24,497 nucleotides of DNA from the NCBI GenBank assembly GCA_051881655.1, contig JBJEQH010000235.1, forward strand, positions 1-24,497, in the 5' to 3' direction. Every line of letters begins with the position of its first letter. The stretch's first letter is position 1. Source of the stretch: Heritagella sp051881655. Lineage in GTDB: Bacteria > Bacillota > Clostridia > Oscillospirales > Acutalibacteraceae. This document shows positions 1 to 7,419 of the stretch, piece by piece. The translations under genes and the position numbers were made by a program. The notes beneath the pieces were generated by a model. That model did no database searches. It was not told the origin of the DNA and saw only the letters and a program-made list of their open reading frames with translations.

Positions 1-152
1 AATCCTTCTACTTTTTCTCTCCGTTTCTCTGCATTTTATTATCATTTATCCTTCATAATTTGTGCAAAATCAGGGCTATTTTAAATCAAATTCTTTAAAA
101 ATGAATGATCGGGTTTTGAAAATTGTAAAAAATTCTTCAGGAGGTTTTTCCC

Positions 153-1151
153 ATGGCTGCTTTTTCCCGCCGTTTTCCGGTTCGCTTTCTATGGCTGATA
201 TGCCTGCTGCTTTTCGCGCTGGGTCTGGCCCTGCCTGCAAACGGCCAGCCCGCCTCAGACGGGGAGGAACCCGGCGGGGAAACGGACAGCTTTTCCATAT
301 TGGACACCTCTACCGGAGAAGTGCTGACCGTACCGGCCCGGGAATTTCTCATGGGCGGTCTGATCTGCGAGATGTCCCCCACCGATGAAGAGGAGGCCCT
401 GAAGGCCCAGGTGGTCGCTATGTACACCTATTACAGCCGCCTGCGTCAGATTCGGCGCGACCCGGAAAGGGAACCGGACCCCGCCCTGAAGGGAGCGGAT
501 TTTTCGTGCAGCACGCAGTCGTACCTGACCTATACCACGCAGGAGAAGCGGCAGGCGCGCTGGGGCAGCCATTTTGAGACCTATGAAGCGCGCACCCGGG
601 AGATCGTCGAATCGGTCTACGGCCAGCAGCTGCAGGATTCCCAGGGAGCGCTGGTGTGCGCCAGCTATTTCGCCATCTCTTCGGGGCAGACCGATGCCGG
701 CGCGGATGTGTGGGGCGGAGAGGAAGAATGCCTGCAGGCGGTTGCCAGTCCCGGGGATCTGTATGCCCCCGGCTACATGACCACCGTTTCCTTTTCCCAA
801 AGCGAGCTGCGCGCGGCGCTCTCCGCCGCCTTTCCCCAGGCCGACCTGCCGGACAGTCAGGTGCAGAACGCCATCACGCTCACCGATATTTCCCGCTCCG
901 GCACTGTTTTGTCCGCTGAAATCGGGGGATTTTCCTGTACCGGCAGCCAGCTGCGCATGGCCCTGGGGCTGCGCTCGGCCCATTTCTCCTTCGAAACCGG
1001 AGAGGACGGCACGGTAATTTTCACCGTGAAGGGATGGGGACACAATGTGGGGATGAGCCAGACGGGGGCCTGCGCCATGGCCCGCTGTCACATGTCTTAC
1101 CGGGAAATTCTGGCCTGGTACTACCCCGGCAGCACCCTGTATATTCCCTAA
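153..1151 (+). CDS. SpoIID/LytB-family peptidoglycan-active protein
   Basis: The 332-residue protein has an N-terminal signal or anchor segment (about residues 10-31) and a SpoIID/LytB domain. The catalytic-type glutamate lies in the CEMSPT stretch (E73), followed by the conserved EALKAQVVAMYTYY helix. The C-terminal signature GWGHNVGMSQTGA is at 294-306. SpoIID proteins are lytic transglycosylases that cleave denuded glycan strands, classically during engulfment of the forespore. The loop usually written YFHSSSGG reads YFAISSGQ here, so a histidine normally found there is missing. The ATG follows AGGAGG at 139-144 with good spacing. No spoIIM, spoIIP or spoIIQ partner is nearby, so it could be a vegetative or germination paralogue (LytB/SpoIID-like) rather than spoIID itself. 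The family is clear, the exact role is not. I found no convincing sigma-E promoter in the 152 bases upstream. Confidence 0.85.
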   Translation: MAAFSRRFPVRFLWLICLLLFALGLALPANGQPASDGEEPGGETDSFSILDTSTGEVLTVPAREFLMGGLICEMSPTDEEEALKAQVVAMYTYYSRLRQIRRDPEREPDPALKGADFSCSTQSYLTYTTQEKRQARWGSHFETYEARTREIVESVYGQQLQDSQGALVCASYFAISSGQTDAGADVWGGEEECLQAVASPGDLYAPGYMTTVSFSQSELRAALSAAFPQADLPDSQVQNAITLTDISRSGTVLSAEIGGFSCTGSQLRMALGLRSAHFSFETGEDGTVIFTVKGWGHNVGMSQTGACAMARCHMSYREILAWYYPGSTLYIP

Positions 1152-1240
1152 AGGGCGGGAGCTTTCCGTTTTCCCCCACCCGCACAGCGGACGGTTTTTC
1201 ATGCCCCGGTGATCGCTTTATTCAGAGCCAAAGCTCCAAC

Positions 1241-1274
1241 AGAAAAAGCCGGCAGAGCTCTGCCGGCTTTTTCT
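1241..1274. terminator. Perfect palindromic bidirectional terminator
   Basis: A 34-base perfect palindrome centred between 1257 and 1258. It has a GC-rich core (GCCGGCAGAG and its complement) flanked by five A's on the left and five T's on the right, so each strand reads as a stem followed by a U-tract. It lies between the convergent SpoIID-like gene and ptsI, and its last base is also the last base of the ptsI stop codon. Confidence 0.9.
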
Positions 1275-2953
1275 CAGGATTCCCCGGATTTTTTTGTCAG
1301 ATCCTGCTGGCGGATCGTCTGCCGCATAGACAGAAGGGACGCTGGTGCGACGCTCAGGCTTCGCACTCCGATGGAAAGCAGGAATTCGGTCATCTGCGGA
1401 TCAGCGGCGGCCTCGCCGCACACATCCGCCCAGATGCCCGCCCGGCGGGCGCTGTCCACTGCCATGCGCAGCATCCGGCGCACCGGTTCCTGATTGGCGC
1501 TGCACAGGGCCCCCACCTTGGGGTTGCCCCGATCTGCCGCCATGACAAACTGGGTCAGATCGTTGGTGCCGATACTGAAAAAATCCACTTCCTGCGCCAG
1601 TTCATCCCCCATCATCACCGAGGCCGGTGTTTCGATCATCACACCGATTTCGTACTGCATGGAGTGGGCAATTCCCTCCTCCTCAAGGGCACAGGCCGCC
1701 TGCCGCAGCAGCCGCCGCACCGTGCGCACCTCTTCCACCGATACCACCATGGGGATCAGGATGCCCAACCGCCCCAGGGGGGCCGCCCGCAGCAGGGCGC
1801 GCAGCTGTGTCATCAGAATATCCCGGTGCTCCAGGCAGAAACGGATCCCCCGCCGCCCCATCACCGGATTTTCCTCCCGGTCCATTTTTACATAGGGGAT
1901 CTGTTTATCCGCGCCCACATCCAAAAGGCGAATGACGACCTTTTTCCCCTGCATCTGCTGCAGCACGGCACCGTACGCCGTCGCCTGCTCCTCCTCCGAG
2001 GGCATCTGTTCGCAGTACATAAACAGGTACTCGCTGCGGAACAGGCCAATCCCGTCCGCGCCGCAGTCCTGCACGCTGGTCATATCATCGGGGTGACCGA
2101 TATTGGCCATCAGCTCCACCGGCGTGCCGTCCATCGTGATTGTCTGCACACCGCTGCAGGTTTTCAGCGCCTGGCGGCGTGCCTCAAACTCCTGCTGCAT
2201 CCGGATGTATTCCCATTTCTCCTCTTCCCCGGGATCCCGCAGCAGTTCGCCGGAAAAGCCGTTGAGAACGGCAAAGAAACCTCCACCCCGGGGAAAATCC
2301 TTGACCCCCGTCACCGCGGGGATGCCCAGGGACCGGGCCAAAATCGCCGCATGGGACATCTGCGACCCCTGCCGCAGAATCAGCCCCAGCACCTGCCCGG
2401 GATCGAGAGCCAGCGTCTGGCTGGGCAGAATATCGTCCGCTGCCAGAATATACGAGGCGGGCTGGTCCTCTTCCGGGGGCGATGCCTCCCCATCCCCAAA
2501 GGGCAAATCCCCGGCCAGCTGCTGCAGCACCTGCCGCTGGACATCGCGGATATCGGCGCCCCGGGCGCGCATGTACTCGTCATCCATGGCATCGAACAGG
2601 TTGCCGTATTCCTCCCCCACCGCCTGCATGGCCGCTTCGGCGGAAAATCCCTCCTCCATGATTTTGCGCCGCACGCGCAGCAGCAGTTCCTCATCCTGCA
2701 GAAGGGCCAGCTGAATCTTAAAAATCCCGGCATAGTGCTCCCCCACCCGGGCAAGGGCCTGCTGATACAGCTCCGTCATGTGGGAGCACGCCCCCACGCG
2801 GGCCTGAAGAAACCGGGCCCATTCCCGCGGCCGGTCCTTCTCCGGGGACTGCGTATGGGTAAACGCACCGGCCGCCGGCAGGTTCGGCAGCCATTCCCGC
2901 ACGGGACCGAGTGCGTACCCCTCTGAAACAGCGATTCCGCGATATTTTCTCAT
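1274..2953 (-). CDS. ptsI: Phosphoenolpyruvate-protein phosphotransferase (PTS enzyme I)
   Basis: Enzyme I takes phosphate from phosphoenolpyruvate and passes it to HPr, the first step of sugar uptake by the cytoplasmic phosphotransferase system. The 559-residue product is close to the usual length of about 570. The N-terminal strand (GIAVSEGYALG) leads into the HPr-binding helical region. The phosphohistidine motif GSQMSHAAILAR places the active His at 201. The PEP-binding barrel carries GIGLFRSEYLFM, MGRRGIRFCLEHRD and FFSIGTNDLTQF, and the catalytic cysteine is C512 in VCGEAA. The residues before the active His (Q, M) differ from the common GGRTSHT form. The start follows AAGGAGGG at 2962-2969. 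It is monocistronic here: HPr and EII genes are not in the window. Confidence 0.95.
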   Translation of the reverse strand: MRKYRGIAVSEGYALGPVREWLPNLPAAGAFTHTQSPEKDRPREWARFLQARVGACSHMTELYQQALARVGEHYAGIFKIQLALLQDEELLLRVRRKIMEEGFSAEAAMQAVGEEYGNLFDAMDDEYMRARGADIRDVQRQVLQQLAGDLPFGDGEASPPEEDQPASYILAADDILPSQTLALDPGQVLGLILRQGSQMSHAAILARSLGIPAVTGVKDFPRGGGFFAVLNGFSGELLRDPGEEEKWEYIRMQQEFEARRQALKTCSGVQTITMDGTPVELMANIGHPDDMTSVQDCGADGIGLFRSEYLFMYCEQMPSEEEQATAYGAVLQQMQGKKVVIRLLDVGADKQIPYVKMDREENPVMGRRGIRFCLEHRDILMTQLRALLRAAPLGRLGILIPMVVSVEEVRTVRRLLRQAACALEEEGIAHSMQYEIGVMIETPASVMMGDELAQEVDFFSIGTNDLTQFVMAADRGNPKVGALCSANQEPVRRMLRMAVDSARRAGIWADVCGEAAADPQMTEFLLSIGVRSLSVAPASLLSMRQTIRQQDLTKKSGES

Positions 2954-3005
2954 AAAACCTGCCCTCCTTGCCGACGCCTTGTAACCGGGCTGACCTTATG
3001 ATTCT

Positions 3006-3034
3006 ATGATAACATGGCCGCTGTAGATTGTCAA
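3006..3034 (-). promoter_or_regulatory. Sigma-A type promoter of ptsI
   Basis: On the minus strand, TTGACA (3029-3034) is followed by 17 bases and TATCAT (3006-3011), with TG one base before the -10 (extended -10). Predicted transcription starts near 2999, giving a leader of about 45 bases to the ptsI ATG. Confidence 0.8.
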
Positions 3035-3118
3035 TTTTTGTAGGATCTCACTATTTTTCCCGGAGCATTCTGCTCTTTTTGTAAACCCTTTTTATCCGCA
3101 TGGTTGTCCGCCGCTCTC

Positions 3119-3167
3119 AAAAAAGAGCCGCCTCTGGGGCAAAACTCCAGACGGACGGCTCATTTTT
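3119..3167 (-). terminator. Terminator of the mscS-GNAT-MBOAT-DHHW operon
   Basis: GAGCCG (3125-3130) pairs with CGGCTC (3156-3161). The helix extends inward through CC/GG and TCTGG/CCAGA with two single-base bulges and closes on a 9-base loop. On the minus strand the stem is followed by six T's. The plus-strand side is also T-rich. It lies just downstream of the DHHW gene stop. Confidence 0.88.
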
Positions 3168-3187
3168 TCTTATCAACTCTGTGTTTC

Positions 3188-4417
3188 TTATCCGGCAAAA
3201 TACAGCTTATTGGAGACATCGGTATCGCACAGCTGCTTAATGCTGTACACTGCCATCAGCTGGGTAATGCCCTTTTCCTCAATCAGCTGATAGATGTCCC
3301 CGTTATAGGCGCGCAGATCCACCACATACACTTCCTCGTAGTGCTGGGCCAGGAAGGGAACGAGGCAATTGGCATAGCTGTCCTTGATCACCAGCAGGCG
3401 GCTGCCGTCGTGAATACTGTCGTTGCGGATCACATCGCAGGCGTGGTTTCCGCCGAGGAAGGTGCTGTATTTGTCCTTCTGCTCCAGGTATTCCTCCCAG
3501 TACAGGCTCTCGGTCTGCTCACCGGTGATCATCGTCTGCGTCAGGTTCCCGCCATCCGGAAACTGGGGCAGATAGAATTCATCGGCCTGGGGGAAAAAGG
3601 TGATCGCTTTGGAATACAGGGTACCCAAAAAAGAGTCGGATACCTTTTGGAGCGTGTACATGTCCGGGCTCAGCGGTTCTTTTCCCAATGCCCGCATGAT
3701 CTCCTGGTACGCCGTGCTGGCCCCCAAAAGATTCCAGTGGTGGTCGGTCTTATAGTAGAAGTCCCCGTTCTCCAGCGAGAGGGTATCGAACAGATCGAGG
3801 ACCTCGGTATTCTCATAGTCCTGCGCGGCCTGCTGCAGCTGCTGCAGTTCCTGCCGCTGATCGTGCTCCCAGGCATAGTCCGGCAGGTATTCTTTCTGCA
3901 TCTGTGCCCCGCTGGGGACCGGTACAATCAGAAGCGGCACCCCCGCGTTTTCCCCGAAAGCGGCAATTCTCTCACAGTTTTTCTCAAAAACGCCGGTCTG
4001 GTCGTCCAGCAGCACCTCGTACAAATGGCCGTTCTTGCCAAAGTACACGCCGCCTTCGGCCGGGCGCGCGCTGTAGTTTCCGCCGCTGTCCTTTTTCCCC
4101 ATGGCAAGGTTCACTTCCGTGTTCAGCGAAATAAAAAAGCTGCGCAGCGGAAAATGATCGCACATATAGCTTTCGATATTGTCCATGGTGCTGCCGCTGA
4201 TCAGTGAATCGAAATCCACCGCGTCCAGCGTTTCCAGCATACGGTTTTCATTTTCGGAGAATTCCTGCTTGGGCAGCAGAATCGTTCCCAAAAAGCCCGC
4301 TGCCAGTGCCAGCACCAGAAAAGCCGCCACGAACACCCGCTCGCCGCCGCAGCGCCGCAGCAGGCTCTTCCATTTTCCGCCGGAAGGAGCGGCATGCTGT
4401 CTTCTGTCTTTTTTCAT
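3188..4417 (-). CDS. DHHW-family (AlgX/AlgJ-like) SGNH-type O-acetylation protein
   Basis: This 409-residue protein has a basic cytoplasmic N-terminus, one membrane segment (about 27-47) and a large extracytoplasmic domain. It carries the family-naming DHHW motif (residues 225-228, within KTDHHWN) and a C-terminal KDSYAN (345-350) that fits the GDS-like serine of SGNH-fold acetyl-esterases/transferases. In AlgJ/AlgX and PatB systems such a protein works outside the membrane and moves acetyl groups delivered by an MBOAT partner onto a surface polysaccharide. Here it lies 19 bases downstream of that MBOAT gene with its own AAAGGAG site. The acceptor polymer is unknown. The assignment to the DHHW/AlgX-like group is firm, and the O-acetylation role is inferred from the gene pair. 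Confidence 0.85.
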   Translation of the reverse strand: MKKDRRQHAAPSGGKWKSLLRRCGGERVFVAAFLVLALAAGFLGTILLPKQEFSENENRMLETLDAVDFDSLISGSTMDNIESYMCDHFPLRSFFISLNTEVNLAMGKKDSGGNYSARPAEGGVYFGKNGHLYEVLLDDQTGVFEKNCERIAAFGENAGVPLLIVPVPSGAQMQKEYLPDYAWEHDQRQELQQLQQAAQDYENTEVLDLFDTLSLENGDFYYKTDHHWNLLGASTAYQEIMRALGKEPLSPDMYTLQKVSDSFLGTLYSKAITFFPQADEFYLPQFPDGGNLTQTMITGEQTESLYWEEYLEQKDKYSTFLGGNHACDVIRNDSIHDGSRLLVIKDSYANCLVPFLAQHYEEVYVVDLRAYNGDIYQLIEEKGITQLMAVYSIKQLCDTDVSNKLYFAG

Positions 4418-4436
4418 CTTTCATGCACTCCTTTCT

Positions 4437-5828
4437 TCAGAACTGGAAATACAAAAACGGGTTGTACGAATTGTCCACCAGCATGGCCGTGCACACCACG
4501 AACAGCGCCGCCATACCACCGGCCCACACGATTTTGGCGGGCAGCGGCCCCTGCCGCAGCTTTTCACTCCATCTGCCCGCAAAAGGCGTGCTGCAGAACG
4601 CTGCCAGCAGCAGAATGGGCAGGAACGTGATCAGCCCGTAAAGGCCCTGGCTGTCATAGAGCGGGGCGCCGCCGAACATGGCCCCCAGCACCTCGAACGC
4701 CTGGGTAATATCGGTATAGGAGAAGAACACCCACCCGATTACCACGGCCAGGAACGTATACAGCCACGAGAAAAAGGCGGGAATTTTCTCCAGCCATTTT
4801 CCCAAAAACAGCTTTTCGCAGATAATCAGCACCCCGAAGTACGCGCCCCACATGGCATAGTTCCAGCTGGCGCCGTGCCAGATGCCCGTCAGCGTCCACA
4901 CAATCGCCATATTGCGCACGGTGATCAGCGTCCCGCGGCGGCTGCCGCCCAGCGGGAAATAGACGTATTCCTTGAACCATCCGCCCAGCGTCATATGCCA
5001 GCGGGTCCAGAATTCCCGCACACTGCGGGAGATATACGGCAGATTAAAGTTCTCCGGCAGCGTAAACCCGAACATCTTGCCAAGGCCGATGGCCATATCC
5101 GAATACCCGGAGAAGTCAAAATAAATCTGGAAGGTAAATGCCAGAATCCCCAGCCAGGCCGACAGGGTGGACGGATGGCCGAAAAACTGAACCTTGTCCG
5201 CCAAAGCCGCCACATTATTGGCGAGAATCACCTTTTTAAACAGACCAACCAGGAACCGCTGGGCTCCCTCGGTGAATTTTTCCACCGTCTCTTTCCGGTC
5301 CACAATCTGTTTGGCCAGCACCTCGTAGCGCACGATGGGCCCGGCCACCAGATAGGGGAAAAACGATACATACGCCCCGTAATCCACAATGTGATGCTGC
5401 CGGGGGGCCCGGTTGCGGTAAATATCAATGGTGTAGGACATGGACTGGAAGGTGTAAAACGAGATGCCGATGGGCAGGGCCACCTGCGGCACCGGCACCG
5501 CAAGGCCCGTCAGCCCGTTGAAGGTCTCGACCAAAAGGCCGCTGTACTTAAAAAAGCCCAACAGCGACAAATTCACGATCACGCTCTCGCAGACAAAGGC
5601 CTTGGCGATTTTCGGCCGGTCGCGGTACTTGTCCACCATGGCGCCGTTGAAATAATCAATAAAGGCGGTGAACAGCATGATCAGAATGTAAACCGGCTCG
5701 CCCCAGGCATAGAAAATCAGGCTGCACACAAACAAAAGCAGGTTTTTAAACCGCCGGGGGACCACATAATAGAGGGCCAGCACTACCGGCAGAAAGACAA
5801 ACAGAAAGAAAATGCTGCTGAAAACCAT
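4437..5828 (-). CDS. MBOAT-family O-acyltransferase (AlgI/PatA-like)
   Basis: A 463-residue polytopic membrane protein that starts with a hydrophobic segment and contains about ten membrane spans. Conserved MBOAT signatures are REFWTRWHMTLGGWFKEYVY (H278) and TGIWHGASWNYAMWG, where H318 is the presumed catalytic histidine. FDFSGYSDMAIG and NFNLPY, typical of the AlgI branch, are also present. These enzymes carry acyl (usually acetyl) groups across the membrane for O-acylation of cell-surface polysaccharides. The gene starts 10 bases after the GNAT stop and is followed by the DHHW partner, matching the AlgI-AlgJ/X and PatA-PatB pairing. It is less likely to be DltB, because no dltA, dltC or dltD is present. 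Confidence 0.92.
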   Translation of the reverse strand: MVFSSIFFLFVFLPVVLALYYVVPRRFKNLLLFVCSLIFYAWGEPVYILIMLFTAFIDYFNGAMVDKYRDRPKIAKAFVCESVIVNLSLLGFFKYSGLLVETFNGLTGLAVPVPQVALPIGISFYTFQSMSYTIDIYRNRAPRQHHIVDYGAYVSFFPYLVAGPIVRYEVLAKQIVDRKETVEKFTEGAQRFLVGLFKKVILANNVAALADKVQFFGHPSTLSAWLGILAFTFQIYFDFSGYSDMAIGLGKMFGFTLPENFNLPYISRSVREFWTRWHMTLGGWFKEYVYFPLGGSRRGTLITVRNMAIVWTLTGIWHGASWNYAMWGAYFGVLIICEKLFLGKWLEKIPAFFSWLYTFLAVVIGWVFFSYTDITQAFEVLGAMFGGAPLYDSQGLYGLITFLPILLLAAFCSTPFAGRWSEKLRQGPLPAKIVWAGGMAALFVVCTAMLVDNSYNPFLYFQF

Positions 5829-5838
5829 GGAACTTCCC

Positions 5839-6297
5839 TCATCCTTTCTCCAATAATGAATCCATTGTTTTTCTCATCCGCCTGTGCGGACATCCTTCGT
5901 CGTACTCCATGGGGCCAAAGGCGCAAAACCCCGCTCCCTCATACAGGGGAACGGCGTGCAGCTGGGCCAACAGCTCGATCTGAGTCCCGCCGCGGACCCT
6001 TACCAATTGCGCGCACCGGCGGATCATCGCAGCGGCAATTCCCCGCCCGCGATACGCCCGGCGCACAGCCACCCGCCCCAGATGCCAGGGCTCTCCCTCT
6101 TTTCCGGGGGGAAGCAGCCGGGCGGTACCCACCGGCTCCTCTCCCTGATATACCGTTACATGCAGGGCCGTATCATCCTCTTCTCCGAATTCACGGGCAA
6201 ACCCCTGCTCTTCCATAAACACTTCCCTGCGGATTTCCCGCGCCCCGGGATTGGCCTCAAGCCCCCGGGTGATCCGGTACTGTTCTTCCTTTTTCAC
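5839..6297 (-). CDS. GNAT-family N-acetyltransferase (YjcF/ElaA-like)
   Basis: A 152-residue single-domain protein. An N-terminal REVFMEEQGF segment and GTARLLP are followed by the acetyl-CoA pyrophosphate-binding loop RRAYRGRGIAAAMI, then LYEGAGF near the C-terminus, all typical of the ElaA/YjcF group of GNAT enzymes. The substrate cannot be told from sequence. The start codon is GTG, and its GTGA overlaps the mscS stop by four bases, so translational coupling is likely. The following MBOAT gene begins 10 bases after its stop. Whether it modifies a metabolite or takes part in the surface O-acetylation suggested by the downstream pair is open. Confidence 0.85.
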   Translation of the reverse strand: MKKEEQYRITRGLEANPGAREIRREVFMEEQGFAREFGEEDDTALHVTVYQGEEPVGTARLLPPGKEGEPWHLGRVAVRRAYRGRGIAAAMIRRCAQLVRVRGGTQIELLAQLHAVPLYEGAGFCAFGPMEYDEGCPHRRMRKTMDSLLEKG

Positions 6298-7118
6298 CGC
6301 GATCCGTCCTTCTCCGGCATATGTACATCCAGCTGCGGGAAGGGGATTTCGATGCCCTCCCGGTCAAAGGCCTCTTTCACCTGCTCCTGCATGGCAAAAT
6401 ACAGCGGCCAGTAATTCTCCTTTTTGCACCACAGGCGGGCGATAATCTCCACCGCACTGTCCTTGTGGGCGCCCACGGCGACCATGGGCTCGGGCTCGGA
6501 AACCACCAGCTCCTGCCGGTTGATCACATCGCGCACCACCTGCTTGGCTTTTCCCAGATCGGTGTGATAGGAAACCCCATAGGAGAGATCCACCCGGCGG
6601 AAATCCTGCGCGGAATAGTTGACCACTACGCTGGAAGTCACGGTGGAGTTGGGAATGATTACCTCTTTATTGTCCACGGTAAACAAGGCCGTTGTCATCA
6701 TTTCAATGCGCTGCACCGTCCCCTCGCACGAGCCCACGGAGACATAATCCCCGATGTGAAACGGGTGGTTAACCAGAATCTGAATCCCGCTGGCCACATT
6801 GCTCAAACTGTTCTGCATGGCCAGGGCCACCGCCACGCCGCAGGCGCCGATCGCAGTGACAATGGTCGTCATATCAAATCCCAGCTGGGAAGCCGCAATG
6901 ATACAGGCGAATACTTTGATTACCAGACCGGCCACGGAATCCACAAAGGTGAGCACTCCATTCTCCAGTTTCGAATTCTCCATGGCACGGCTCAGCACTT
7001 TGCGCACAAATTTGGCCAGCCACCAGCCCAATACAACCACCACGGCAGCCCCCAGAATACGGGCGCCCACCGTCACCAGCCAATCAAGGCACATTTCTCC
7101 AAATTTTTCCCATGTCAT
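6294..7118 (-). CDS. Small-conductance mechanosensitive ion channel (MscS family)
   Basis: The start chosen at 7118 (ATG ACA TGG) has AGGAGG eight bases upstream. A longer frame to 7262 adds 48 cysteine-rich residues with no hydrophobic character and no good binding site. The resulting 274 residues match E. coli MscS (286). Three membrane segments lie near 13-35, 57-79 and 84-112. The last contains the pore-lining, Gly/Ala-rich GACGVAVALAMQNSLSNVAS, followed by HPFHIGDYV at the start of the beta domain and a cytoplasmic vestibule domain. Such channels release solutes when osmotic downshock stretches the membrane. It is the first gene of an operon with GNAT, MBOAT and DHHW genes, all but the channel plausibly concerned with acetyl transfer. 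Confidence 0.92.
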   Translation of the reverse strand: MTWEKFGEMCLDWLVTVGARILGAAVVVVLGWWLAKFVRKVLSRAMENSKLENGVLTFVDSVAGLVIKVFACIIAASQLGFDMTTIVTAIGACGVAVALAMQNSLSNVASGIQILVNHPFHIGDYVSVGSCEGTVQRIEMMTTALFTVDNKEVIIPNSTVTSSVVVNYSAQDFRRVDLSYGVSYHTDLGKAKQVVRDVINRQELVVSEPEPMVAVGAHKDSAVEIIARLWCKKENYWPLYFAMQEQVKEAFDREGIEIPFPQLDVHMPEKDGSR

Positions 7119-7197
7119 TTTGCTTCTTCCTCCTGTGAATATGCATCCTTGCCGGCCGCAGCCCTTCCTGCGGAAAATTCTATTGCAACGATTATAC

Positions 7198-7227
7198 AGT
7201 ATACCACAAAGCCCGCAAAAGCGGCAA
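7198..7227 (-). promoter_or_regulatory. Possible promoter of the mscS operon
   Basis: On the minus strand TTGCCG (7222-7227), an 18-base spacer and TATACT (7198-7203) could form a sigma-A promoter. An overlapping TATAAT a few bases further on is an alternative -10. Either would drive mscS from the intergenic region of about 300 bases shared with the divergent MORN gene. Confidence 0.45.
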
Positions 7228-7255
7228 CCTTCCGTCCTGTTTTTCTTACAAATCT

Positions 7256-7284
7256 TTTGCATCCTGCTCTTTCTATGCTATAAT
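7256..7284 (+). promoter_or_regulatory. Extended -10 promoter of the MORN-MBL unit
   Basis: A perfect TATAAT (7279-7284) is preceded by TGC, forming an extended -10. The -35 candidate TTTGCA (7256-7261) lies 17 bases upstream and matches TTGACA at four of six positions. Predicted initiation near 7291 leaves a leader of about 130 bases before the MORN start codon. Confidence 0.7.
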
Positions 7285-7320
7285 AGTGCCATAAGTTTTC
7301 GACCGGTTGTTTTTGTTCAC

Positions 7321-7396
7321 AGCTGCCTGACTTCGATACCGCCGGATCCATCTTCCGGCAGGGCAGCTATCAGGCCGTGCGCTTCGAAACCGGCGG
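7321..7396 (+). promoter_or_regulatory. Structured 5' leader of the MORN gene
   Basis: The leader holds nested inverted repeats: AGCTGCC (7321-7327) with GGCAGCT (7362-7368), and inside them GCCGGA (7341-7346) with TCCGGC (7354-7359). A competing match, CCGCCGG (7339-7345) with CCGGCGG (7390-7396), cannot form together with the inner stem and ends eight bases before the GAGGAGGGG ribosome site. This was read by eye and fits no riboswitch class I know. Confidence 0.4.
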
Positions 7397-7419
7397 AGCG
7401 CAGAGGAGGGGATTTGGGG

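Noticed and set aside
1..152. Sigma-E promoter ahead of the SpoIID-like gene
   Set aside because: The region is AT-rich, but no pair close to the sigma-E consensus with correct spacing was found.
1034..2926. 630-residue plus-strand open frame opposite ptsI
   Set aside because: Starts inside the SpoIID-like gene and mirrors ptsI; the stop-poor reverse frame comes from high GC content.
4179..6218. 679-residue plus-strand open frame opposite the MBOAT and GNAT genes
   Set aside because: Antisense shadow of two well-supported genes; composition is His/Gln/Pro-rich with no motif and no ribosome site.
7119..7262. N-terminal extension of MscS by 48 residues
   Set aside because: The extension is Cys/Arg-rich with no family similarity and lacks a ribosome site, while the ATG at 7118 has AGGAGG.
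6799..7419. In-frame extension of the MORN protein upstream of 7420
   Set aside because: It crosses the mscS coding region and the extended -10 promoter, and the ATG at 7420 has its own strong ribosome site.
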